DNA of 64,000 bases from Nitratireductor mangrovi (lineage in GTDB: Bacteria > Pseudomonadota > Alphaproteobacteria > Rhizobiales > Rhizobiaceae). The stretch covers positions 496,001 to 560,000 of the forward strand of contig NZ_CP042301.2 in NCBI RefSeq assembly GCF_007922615.2, given 5' to 3'. A program made the position numbers and the translations under genes. How positions within the stretch are numbered: position 1 is the first letter of the stretch; the number at the start of each line of letters is the position of its first letter. The notes under the pieces were generated by a model, which made no database searches, was not told where the DNA came from, and saw only the letters and a program-made list of their open reading frames with translations. Below are positions 47,360-54,659 of this stretch, in pieces.

Positions 47360-48913
47360 ATGGCGGACAACTGGCACGTAAGGTGGCTGCGCGAAGGAGT
47401 GAGAAAGTGGAACAAGCGCCGCAAGAAAGTTGCTTTCGTACCCGATCTTTCCGGGCTTCGCTTCTTCGATCTATTGCCAAACGATTTTCGCGACAAACCT
47501 AAGACGTCAAGGTATTTTGAGAAGATAGATCTTTCTGGGGCGAACCTCAGAGGCGCAGATCTTTCGCGGTTGAACTTTGCGAAAGCCAAATTTAAACACG
47601 CAATGCTTCTGAATGCAGACCTGTCGAAATCGAATTTTAAAGACGCAGACTTTACCCGTGCAGACCTAGTCGGATCGTCATTCGATGAATCTTATCTAGC
47701 TGGCGCCCTATTTGATAGACCCACAATTGCCAATGTGACCTTCGACCGGGCCAACGGATCAGGCGCCACATTCATCGGCGCTGACCTGGGATCGGCTGAA
47801 AGAGCGACGCTTACGTCGATTGGTGCGCGCATATTTGCTTCGCGGCACGAATATTTGTCAGAAGTTATAGAAAAAAAAGATAAAGATAATTTATCGGCTA
47901 TGGTAGAAACAAAACATGATTCTACCAAGAAGAAATATAAAAATAGATACGATGTTGTTTTCGCAACGAATAGGAATCCGATTATTTCGCGAGGCGAAAT
48001 TACTGATTTTGGGACCAAAAATAGTCAAAAACTCTCGTTTGGAGTTTGCGAAGTCATAGTGCCGGAAACGCACCGAATGGGCTCATTAGGCTCACCGATG
48101 TGGAAGAGATTGCTCAATCGGAGCGACGATCGGCTCAAGTTGCAGCACCTCATAATCCTTAATGAGGAGCTATTTGGTGAGTTTGTTAGAAGTATCGAAG
48201 CAAGAATGAGGTTGCGCGAGAAGCCCACTATTTTTGTCCATGGGTACAATACAAGCTTCAAAGAATCAGTAATAAGAGCAGCGCAGCTCGGCTTCGATTT
48301 AGGAATTGGACAAGGTATTGGACTATTCAGCTGGCCGTCATTAGGTAAGATTCATGGTTATCTTGCTGATGAAGCTTCTTGCGAAGCAAGTAAGTATTAC
48401 CTGGCAGATTTTATTGAGAAATTTGTGCGTATTTCAAAAGAAGAAAGCGTAAATATTATATCGCACAGCATGGGTTGTCGATGCGTAATGAATGCACTTG
48501 AAGTTCTTTCAAATGGTAGAAAAGAAATACTTAAAAAAGTGAATCAGATAATACTTGCGGCTGCAGATGTGGATACGGCAATCATGCCGAATCTGGCAAG
48601 GCATGCTGTGGGTCAGTGCGCAAGAACCACGTCCTACGTTTCGGACGGTGACAAGGCACTGGCAATTTCGGGCTGGTTTCACAATTTTCCGAGGGTTGGC
48701 GTTATGCCTCCGCCATACGTCTTGAATGGGATGGACACGATCGCTGTTAATGATAAAGAGTTGGGAGATCTTTCTCATGGTTATTTTTCTACTAGTAGAA
48801 CTGTATTATCAGATATTTTTACCATCCTGAAGCACAACAGCCCGCCGAGCGATCGGCACTCTATTGAAGAAGCGGTGCAGGATAACCTATTGTTTTGGAG
48901 GTTAAGAAACTAG
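47360..48913 (+). CDS. Pentapeptide-repeat/DUF900 alpha-beta hydrolase fusion, AT-rich
   Basis: 517 residues. Residues about 53-143 are pentapeptide repeats (IDLSGANLRGADLSRLNF, NADLSKSNFKDADFTRADL). A lysine-rich linker (171-195) leads to a DUF900-type hydrolase: oxyanion region FVHGYNTSF (292-300), nucleophile S370 in IISHSMGCR, candidate Asp in AAADVDTA and His473 in LSHGYF. Codon use is AT-rich, unlike all neighbours (23 of 60 bases are G/C at 48361-48420, against 43 of 60 at 52141-52200), indicating recent transfer. No partner gene is on the island. The role may be lipid/ester hydrolysis, targeting or conflict-related; not established. Confidence 0.8.
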   Translation: MADNWHVRWLREGVRKWNKRRKKVAFVPDLSGLRFFDLLPNDFRDKPKTSRYFEKIDLSGANLRGADLSRLNFAKAKFKHAMLLNADLSKSNFKDADFTRADLVGSSFDESYLAGALFDRPTIANVTFDRANGSGATFIGADLGSAERATLTSIGARIFASRHEYLSEVIEKKDKDNLSAMVETKHDSTKKKYKNRYDVVFATNRNPIISRGEITDFGTKNSQKLSFGVCEVIVPETHRMGSLGSPMWKRLLNRSDDRLKLQHLIILNEELFGEFVRSIEARMRLREKPTIFVHGYNTSFKESVIRAAQLGFDLGIGQGIGLFSWPSLGKIHGYLADEASCEASKYYLADFIEKFVRISKEESVNIISHSMGCRCVMNALEVLSNGRKEILKKVNQIILAAADVDTAIMPNLARHAVGQCARTTSYVSDGDKALAISGWFHNFPRVGVMPPPYVLNGMDTIAVNDKELGDLSHGYFSTSRTVLSDIFTILKHNSPPSDRHSIEEAVQDNLLFWRLRN

Positions 48914-49058
48914 AGGGAAGATTGCATCGCGGATAGTTCCCATCTTGGTGGGTACTCGGAGCGGCCGAGGCGCACTGCCCGCCCGACGTGCGCCGGTGCG
49001 GGAGAAGCTAGAGGCAATCAGGTATCGCCACGCAACATCCGCAATCGTTCCGGCATGG

Positions 49059-49081
49059 ATCCTCGGGTCAGGCCCGAGGAT
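49059..49081. repeat. Palindromic intergenic repeat, copy 1
   Basis: ATCCTCGGG and CCCGAGGAT pair perfectly around TCAGG, preceded by GCATGG. The same element occurs at 54514-54536, also preceded by GGCATGG. It lies at the 5' side of the AAA ATPase gene and accounts for the start of that gene's longer open frame. Confidence 0.7.
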
Positions 49082-49147
49082 GAACGACCGGGTACCCAGT
49101 CCGAGCGAAAACCATCGCCGCGCTTGACCCCCGGCCCGAAAATATCT

Positions 49148-49669
49148 GTGATCCGCGCCGGCTCACCAGAACGGAAAAAGCAATTGCATCGTCCCAAGCT
49201 CCTGATGATCTGCGGCAAGATCGCCTCAGGCAAGTCGACGCTGGCGGCGAGGCTGGCGCAGGCGCCGGACACCGTGCTGATCAGCGAGGATTTCTGGCTG
49301 GCGCGGCTCTATCCGGGCGAGATCGCGACGATCGAGGACTATGCGCGCTGCACGCGGCGGCTGCGCGAGGCCATGGCGCCGCTGGTCGCCGACCTGCTGC
49401 GCTCGGTCTCCGTGGTGCTCGACTTCCAGGCCAACACGCCTTCCGCGCGCGCCTGGATGCGCGGCATCTTCGAGAAGGCGGGCGCGGCGCACGAGCTTCA
49501 TTATCTCAGGGCGAGCGATGCCGTGTGCAAGGCGAGGCTCGCCGCCCGCAACGCGACGGGCGGGCACGAATACCGGGTGAGCGAGGCCGAGTTCGACCTC
49601 TTCACCAGCCACTTCGTCGAGCCTTCGGCGGAGGAGGGGTTTTCGATCGTCCTGCACGATCAGGGGTAG
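49148..49669 (+). CDS. P-loop kinase-like ATPase (AAA_33 type)
   Basis: The frame is open from 49055, but its first 30 codons are translated palindromic repeat. Starts at GTG 49148, TTG 49184 or ATG 49205 are possible; 49148 is given as the outer limit. The Walker A motif GKIASGKST is in LLMICGKIASGKSTLAARLA, then ISEDFWLARLYPGEIATIED and the later basic helix CKARLAARNATGG. It resembles small zeta-toxin/gluconate-kinase-like phosphotransferases. Substrate unknown. Confidence 0.78.
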   Translation: MIRAGSPERKKQLHRPKLLMICGKIASGKSTLAARLAQAPDTVLISEDFWLARLYPGEIATIEDYARCTRRLREAMAPLVADLLRSVSVVLDFQANTPSARAWMRGIFEKAGAAHELHYLRASDAVCKARLAARNATGGHEYRVSEAEFDLFTSHFVEPSAEEGFSIVLHDQG

Positions 49670-49713
49670 GGCCGAGCGGCGCGGCCGCGAGCTGCGGGCA
49701 GGGCGCGGGCGCG

Positions 49714-50067
49714 TCAGGCCGTCCGCAGGATCTTCTCCATCGCCTTGCCCCTGGCGAGTTCGTCGACCAGCTTGTCGAGGATGCGGATCTCGCGCATCGT
49801 CGGCTCCTCGACTTCTTCCACGCGCACGCCGCAGATCACGCCGGTGACCTTGTCGCGGGCCGGGTTGGGTTTCGGCGCCTCGGCGAAGAAGGTCTCGAAA
49901 TCGGTCTTGGCCACAAGCACGGCCTCAAGCTCGGCGGGGCCGTAGCCGGTCAGCCAGGCGATGATCTCGTCGACCTCCTGCTTCGTGCGCCCCTTCCTCT
50001 CGGCCTTGGCGACATAGTGCGGATAGACGCTGGCGAAACTCGTCGCATAGATGCGGTGCCTGGCCAT
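49714..50067 (-). CDS. DUF2200 protein (intact copy)
   Basis: 117 residues from ATG 50067. It contains [40 protein letters not shown] and [21 protein letters not shown], the full length of the DUF2200 family, whose function is unknown. A second, broken copy is at 54217-54499 on the same strand, with a C-terminus clearly related ([18 protein letters not shown]). Confidence 0.85.
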   Translation of the reverse strand: MARHRIYATSFASVYPHYVAKAERKGRTKQEVDEIIAWLTGYGPAELEAVLVAKTDFETFFAEAPKPNPARDKVTGVICGVRVEEVEEPTMREIRILDKLVDELARGKAMEKILRTA

Positions 50068-50170
50068 CAGGGCTCCCCGGTGATCGTGGTGCGCGGCGCG
50101 GCGGAGCCTGAGGCGGACGGCCGCCAAATGCAAGGTCGGCGCGCCTCGTGGTGCGTGCCCGGCCCGGCGG

Positions 50171-50842
50171 TCATGCCTTCCTTGCCAGCCAAATGACGTG
50201 GCGGGCGCCACGCCTGGTGGTGCCGGCGCGCACGGTCACTTCCTCGACGGCCAGCCCGGCCGCGCGCAGGCGGCGGGTGAAGCCGCGGTCGGGCCTGGCC
50301 GACCACACCGCGAGAACGCCGCCGGGCGCCAGCGCCGACCGTGCGGCGGCAAGCCCGCCGGCGCTATAGAGCGCATCGTTGCCGGCCCGGCTCAGCCCTT
50401 CGGGACCGTTGTCGACGTCGAGCAGGATGGCGTCCCAGCCCTCCCGCGCCTGGCGGATCGCGGCGGCGACGTCCGCCTCCAGCACCGTGACGCGCGGGTC
50501 GTCGAGGCTGTCGCCGTGAAGTACCGCAAGCGGGCCGCGCGCCCAGGCGATCACCGCCGGGACCAGCTCGGCCACGGTGACACGCGCTTGCGGCGGCAGC
50601 AGCGGCAGGCAGGCGCGCAGCGTGAAGCCGAGGCCGAGGCCGCCGATCAGGAGCCGCGGCGCGGGCGCGGCGAGGCGCTCGATCGCAAGCCGCGCCAGCG
50701 CCTCCTCCGAGCCGCTGAGCCGGCTGTTCATCAGTTCGTTGGCGCCGAGCATGATGGAGAACTCGGTGCCGCGCCGCTTCAGCCGCAGCGTCTCGCGGCC
50801 GCCGGGCACGGTCGCCGTGTCGAGCGTTTCCCACGGGATCAT
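50171..50842 (-). CDS. Spermidine-synthase-like methyltransferase-fold protein
   Basis: 223 residues from ATG 50842 ([15 protein letters not shown]). The Rossmann core has [20 protein letters not shown] (motif I), [18 protein letters not shown], then [16 protein letters not shown] and [14 protein letters not shown], the last two placed like the aminopropyltransferase motifs. These stand-alone proteins are annotated as spermidine synthase-like, but polyamine activity is doubtful. It lies 103 bp upstream of the DUF2200 gene on the same strand. Confidence 0.75.
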   Translation of the reverse strand: MIPWETLDTATVPGGRETLRLKRRGTEFSIMLGANELMNSRLSGSEEALARLAIERLAAPAPRLLIGGLGLGFTLRACLPLLPPQARVTVAELVPAVIAWARGPLAVLHGDSLDDPRVTVLEADVAAAIRQAREGWDAILLDVDNGPEGLSRAGNDALYSAGGLAAARSALAPGGVLAVWSARPDRGFTRRLRAAGLAVEEVTVRAGTTRRGARHVIWLARKA

Positions 50843-51111
50843 CGCGGCAACTCCGGTCGGGCTTGCAACAGCGCACTCATGTGGCGAGGTCGCGGAAGCT
50901 GGATCGCGCGATGCCGGCAATGCGGTGGTTTGCCATCTGGACTCCGCCCCTGTCGCCGGCTGCTTCTAGCGGCACGGCCGGCAGGGCGCAACGCCGCGCC
51001 GAAATCCACGACGTTCACTAGCTGAAATGCGGCAGCGACGGGACGTTTTCATGGGATTGCACCGGGCGGCCAGGGGCTAAGCCTGCGTGAACAGTCCAAC
51101 GGACCCCCGGC

Positions 51112-52371
51112 ATGCTGCGTGAGATCAGACCGCTCGGCGCTCTCCTGCTCGGAACCTTCCTGATGATGGTGGGGACCGGCCTCGGCAACGTGGTCGTGCC
51201 GTTGCGCGCGGCGGCCGAGGGCTGGTCGCCGACGACCATTGCCTGGATCGGCACCTGCTATGCCGTGGCCTTCACCGCGGGATGCCTGCTGACGCCGCTT
51301 TTCGTGCGCCGGGTCGGCCATATCAGGGTGTTCGCGGTGCTGCAGACGACGCTCGCCGCCTCGATGCTGCTGCACGCGATGGTGACCGACCCGGTGGCCT
51401 GGGCGGTGTTCCGCGCCATGGGCGGGCTGACGCTGGTGGGCGGCTACATGGTGGTGGAAAGCTGGCTGAACGAGCGCGTCGGCAACAGCAATCGCGGCGC
51501 GGTCTTCGCCGCCTACATGATCGTCTCGATGTCGGGCGTCGCGGTCGGCCAGTTCATCCTGCCGCTCGGCGACGTCAGATCGGCGAACCTGTTCATGATC
51601 GCCGCGCTGGCCTTCGGCGCCGCGCTCATCCCGGTGGCGCTGTCGGTCGCGCCGGCGCCGCAGCCGCTGGCCGAGGTCCGGATCAAGGCGCTGTCGCTGT
51701 TCAGAAAGTCGCCGGCAGCCGTCGTCGGCTCGCTGCTGGCCGGCGTGATCTTCGGCAACTGGATGTATTTCGGCCCCCTCTACGGGCGCGCGGTCGGGCT
51801 CTCCTCGACCGGCATTGCCGCGATGCTGACCGCCGCCATGGTCGGCGGCATGCTGTTCCAGGTGCCGTTCGGCAAGCTCTCCGACCGCGTCGACCGCCGC
51901 TATGTCATGGCGCTGGCCGGCGCCATCGGGGTGGCGATCTCGGTCGCCATGGTGGTGCTGGCGCCGACGCGGCCGGTCAGCATCATCCTCGGCACGTTCG
52001 CGCTCGGCTCGGTGCTCTTCACCATCTACGCCCTCAACGTCGCCCACGCCAACGACCAGGCGAGTTCGGACGAGTTCGTGCAGGTCTCGGGCGGGCTGCT
52101 GATCGTCTACGGGATCGGCACCATGGTCGGCCCGCAGCTCGGCGGGCGGCTGATGGACGGCTTCGGGCCGAACGGCTTCTTCATGGCGATCGGCGGCGTC
52201 TATGCGGTCTACGGGCTCTACGCGCTGTGGCGCTCGTGGCGGAACGAAGCGCTGCCGCCCGAACTGCGCACCGATTTCCGGGTGGTGCCGGCGCTGCCGG
52301 CGGCGACGCCGGAAACGCTCGCCACCATGGATGCGCGCACCGAGGAGGAGGCACCGCCGCCTACATCCTGA
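51112..52371 (+). CDS. MFS transporter (YcaD-like)
   Basis: 419 residues, 12 hydrophobic helices. The motif-A-like loop is KLSDRVDRRYV in the second half, and WLNERVGNSNRGAVFAAYMI in helix 4-5 is typical of the YcaD group. Substrate unknown. The last codons (…PPPTS) and stop fall inside the 60-bp direct repeat that copies the 3' end of the MCC beta gene, so the native C-terminus may have been altered by the rearrangement. Confidence 0.88.
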   Translation: MLREIRPLGALLLGTFLMMVGTGLGNVVVPLRAAAEGWSPTTIAWIGTCYAVAFTAGCLLTPLFVRRVGHIRVFAVLQTTLAASMLLHAMVTDPVAWAVFRAMGGLTLVGGYMVVESWLNERVGNSNRGAVFAAYMIVSMSGVAVGQFILPLGDVRSANLFMIAALAFGAALIPVALSVAPAPQPLAEVRIKALSLFRKSPAAVVGSLLAGVIFGNWMYFGPLYGRAVGLSSTGIAAMLTAAMVGGMLFQVPFGKLSDRVDRRYVMALAGAIGVAISVAMVVLAPTRPVSIILGTFALGSVLFTIYALNVAHANDQASSDEFVQVSGGLLIVYGIGTMVGPQLGGRLMDGFGPNGFFMAIGGVYAVYGLYALWRSWRNEALPPELRTDFRVVPALPAATPETLATMDARTEEEAPPPTS

Positions 52372-52422
52372 AGACGCCGAACTTCGTCTCCGCCATCTCG
52401 GCGTTGAGGGCCGCCGAGAGCG
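52363..52422. repeat. 60-bp direct repeat, left copy (fragment of MCC beta 3' end)
   Basis: 58 of 60 positions match 54662-54721, the last codons of the MCC beta gene. Read on the - strand it still encodes [18 protein letters not shown] and overlaps the TGA. It overlaps the end of the MFS gene. Confidence 0.88.
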
Positions 52423-52463
52423 GCGAAGTCCGGTCGCGATCCCTCGCCGGCCGGACTCGGCGG

Positions 52464-52664
52464 GACCTCCCGCGCGGCAATGACGATGGCGGATTCGGCG
52501 GCGCGCAGGATGCGCAGCGCATGGGCAAGGAGATGGCGGGGCAGGGTGGCGGCACGCGCGTAGCCTGCCTGCCCGCTTTCTTTAAGCCCGGCAAGCGCGA
52601 ACGGCGCCGCGAGAATGCGCTCCAGCCCTGCGCCATTGCGTCTGATTGCAAATGCCCAGTCCAT
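52464..52664 (-). pseudogene. Truncated rhizobial protein (MDW…LPRH…ILR type)
   Basis: From ATG 52664 the frame reads MDWAFAIRRNGAGLERILAA, later TLPRHLLAHALRILRAAESA and IVIAAREV, then runs on into the MCC beta repeat fragment. Conserved rhizobial proteins of about 200 residues open this way, usually with an extra RRL before IVIAA; here about 67 codons are left. It is probably a gene remnant brought together with the repeat. The remainder of 52665-52843 holds no gene. Confidence 0.5.
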
Positions 52665-52843
52665 TCCAACCTCATTGTCGACCGGAGTCCTGCGGACCCC
52701 GCGCAGCGGTATTTGCGAGAGGCATGGTAGGGGAGGTGGCGGAGGCGGGATAAAATACGTGGGAAATATCGGTAGGAGGGGCGGAAGATACGGCTGCGGT
52801 CGAACAAACGGGATTGAATTATTCAAGCCCACAACCCAGTAGC

Positions 52844-53854
52844 CTACTTGCCGCCCAGCTCTGCAAGGGCTTCCGATACGCGCTCTCGCGCCTGTGCAGC
52901 CTTGTTGTGGTTGAAAGGCATGTGAACCGGGTCGAACTTCGTTAGGGCATTGTCCAAGTGCAATAGCGCCGTTTCCACGTGCGTGCGTGCCCTGTCGGGT
53001 TCGAATATCGCCAAGCTTACAAACGTAAGGCCGATGTTTTCCTGCGTCATCGCCCATTGGACCGGGTGGTCGGCCTCGGTGCGGACGCGCAGGGCGGCGC
53101 GATAGGCCTCGACGGCTTCGGCGAGGCCTGCGCCGCCAAACCGTTTGCCTTGATCATACAGCTCGGTGGCCAGCACGGCGATCAATCCTGCTTGATCGTC
53201 CTCAGAGAACGGCGCAAAAAAGCCTGCAGCGGTCTGAAAATGTTCCGCAGCCAGATTCGCATCACCCTTCAAGAGGGCGGCACGTCCACGCTCAACTCGA
53301 AGATCGACCTGCTTTCGAATCTGTTTCAACGTGTATTCGGTCTGCTGCATTTCTTCGGCGTCAGCCAGACGCGCATCGGCTTCCTCGAAATCGCCGCCGG
53401 CCAGCGCCGCCTGGGCGGCAGCCATCAGATTGGCGATGCGACCCTCGGCCTCCGCCAACGCGGAAAGCCGCACCTGCATTTCCTGGAAGTCCTTAGCCTT
53501 TTGCTTGAGAAAGCTTTCGAGTTCCGCCGCCGGCGCATCGGGATTGTCATGCCCGAAACGCATCGCGAGGTTTTCCAGGAGTGCTGACGGCAAGCCGGTG
53601 TCCTGCGGAAGCGGATGGACCGCAACTGGCGGGTGGCGGCAGGCTTCAACTTCTTCGTCTGAGATGCCTAGTGCCTCACAGAGGGCACTAATTGTCTTGG
53701 CTTGCGGCTGGGCGACCTTCCCGTTTTCGATTTCGGAAACACGAGACCGCTTGGCGATATCGCCGAGCGCCTTTAGCGCCAGATCGCTCGCGCTGATGCC
53801 GTCGTTTTCTCGATAACGGCGAACTAGGAGGCCAAAACGAGCGCCGAAGGTCAT
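52844..53854 (-). CDS. XRE-family regulator with TPR-like C-terminal region
   Basis: 336 residues from ATG 53854 (upstream codons are leader). The N-terminal helix-turn-helix reads LALKALGDIAKRSRVSEIEN and ALCEALGISDEEVEACR. The rest is almost all helical: a coiled coil near ELESFLKQKAKDFQEMQVRL, then TPR-like repeats (GDFEEADARLADAEEMQQ; GDANLAAEHFQTAAGFF; AVEAYRAALRVRTEADH). This build resembles peptide- or protein-sensing regulators on mobile elements. It is the only intact sizeable gene in the repeat-bounded segment. The AT content is a little higher than the backbone. Confidence 0.8.
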   Translation of the reverse strand: MTFGARFGLLVRRYRENDGISASDLALKALGDIAKRSRVSEIENGKVAQPQAKTISALCEALGISDEEVEACRHPPVAVHPLPQDTGLPSALLENLAMRFGHDNPDAPAAELESFLKQKAKDFQEMQVRLSALAEAEGRIANLMAAAQAALAGGDFEEADARLADAEEMQQTEYTLKQIRKQVDLRVERGRAALLKGDANLAAEHFQTAAGFFAPFSEDDQAGLIAVLATELYDQGKRFGGAGLAEAVEAYRAALRVRTEADHPVQWAMTQENIGLTFVSLAIFEPDRARTHVETALLHLDNALTKFDPVHMPFNHNKAAQARERVSEALAELGGK

Positions 53855-54002
53855 TTCCGTAACAATCCGTACACCGCGCGTAAGAGAGCGCAATTCTGGC
53901 GAACGTCCGTGCCGTCGGATTCCCGCCTTCGAGCCTAGATTCCCCAAGTCGACAAAACATAGCCGTCCGGGCGGCGACCCTCAACCGATAAGGATCGCCG
54001 AT

Positions 54003-54182
54003 ATGCTTAAGTACGTTCATTCATTCATCTATGCCGGCATGTCCGCCGGTTACGCCGGAACATGCATCGGTGCAGATAAGCTGATCGTATCCGGTCTACT
54101 GGCTGCGCTTTACCTGGTGCTGGCAATCGAAGATTTCCGCAACCGTCGCAACGGGGGCGGGGGGCACGAACCGCCCATCTGA
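54003..54182 (+). CDS. Small membrane protein (59 residues)
   Basis: The frame runs from ATG 54003 (AAGGA about 10 bp upstream) to TGA 54180. It encodes MLKYVHSFIYAGMSAGYAGT, one clear hydrophobic helix (LIVSGLLAALYLVLAI) and a polar Gly/Arg tail (EDFRNRRNGGGGHEPPI). It is divergent from the XRE-TPR regulator with 148 bp between them, so it may be its target. No family is recognised. Confidence 0.55.
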   Translation: MLKYVHSFIYAGMSAGYAGTCIGADKLIVSGLLAALYLVLAIEDFRNRRNGGGGHEPPI

Positions 54183-54216
54183 GACGTGCATTTCGGGGCG
54201 GCCTCGGGCCGCCCCG

Positions 54217-54499
54217 TCACCCCTCCCGCAATATCTTCTCCATCTTCCTGCCCCGCGCCAGCTCGTCGATGAGCTTGTCGAGGTAGCGGATTTCGCGCAT
54301 CAGCGGGTCCTCGATTTCCTCGACGCGAATGCCGCAGATCAGGCCGGTGATCTGATCGCGCTTCGGGTTGAGGCGAGGGGCTTCGGTGATGAAGTGCTCG
54401 ATGTCGGTCTTGTCGTCCAGCACCGCCTTGAGGCCGGCGTGTCGTCGTAGCCCATCAGCCACGCGATGATCCGGTCGACTTCTGCCTTAGTGCCTTTGG
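54217..54499 (-). pseudogene. DUF2200 gene remnant, truncated and frameshifted
   Basis: The 3' two-thirds is intact in one frame ([20 protein letters not shown] … [21 protein letters not shown]). The preceding part, [19 protein letters not shown], is in another frame: a one-base loss near 54443 separates them. The first about 28 codons of DUF2200 ([11 protein letters not shown]… in the intact copy) are missing, the sequence passing directly into the palindromic repeat at 54514. It is clearly non-functional. Confidence 0.82.
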
Positions 54500-54513
54500 G
54501 CGTTCAGGCATGG

Positions 54514-54536
54514 ATCCTCGGGTCAAGCCCGAGGAT
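54514..54536. repeat. Palindromic intergenic repeat, copy 2
   Basis: ATCCTCGGG and CCCGAGGAT pair perfectly around TCAAG. With GGCATGG before it and GATGACGAC after it, it matches the element at 49059. It abuts the truncated 5' end of the DUF2200 remnant, suggesting the element took part in the truncation. Confidence 0.7.
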
Positions 54537-54614
54537 GACGACGGCGTCGAGATGCTGTACCGTTAGCTCGCCGGGTCCCCGCTGCTGCGGAGCGTCCCGG
54601 CGTTCGCTAGCCTT

Positions 54615-54637
54615 TCATCGTGCCAATGGCACGATGA
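54615..54637 (-). terminator. Hairpin downstream of the MCC beta gene
   Basis: TCATCGTGCC and GGCACGATGA pair perfectly over ten bases around AAT, 23 bp past the MCC beta stop. The flanks are AAAGG on the - strand, so there is no T-run. It may end or protect the mccB mRNA. Confidence 0.5.
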
Positions 54638-54659
54638 CTTCGCTTCGCGAACCGGCTGC

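Noticed and set aside
49055..49147. N-terminal extension of the AAA_33 ATPase (MDPRVRPEDERPG...)
   Set aside because: This is the translated palindromic repeat, not a conserved protein end; a later start is preferred.
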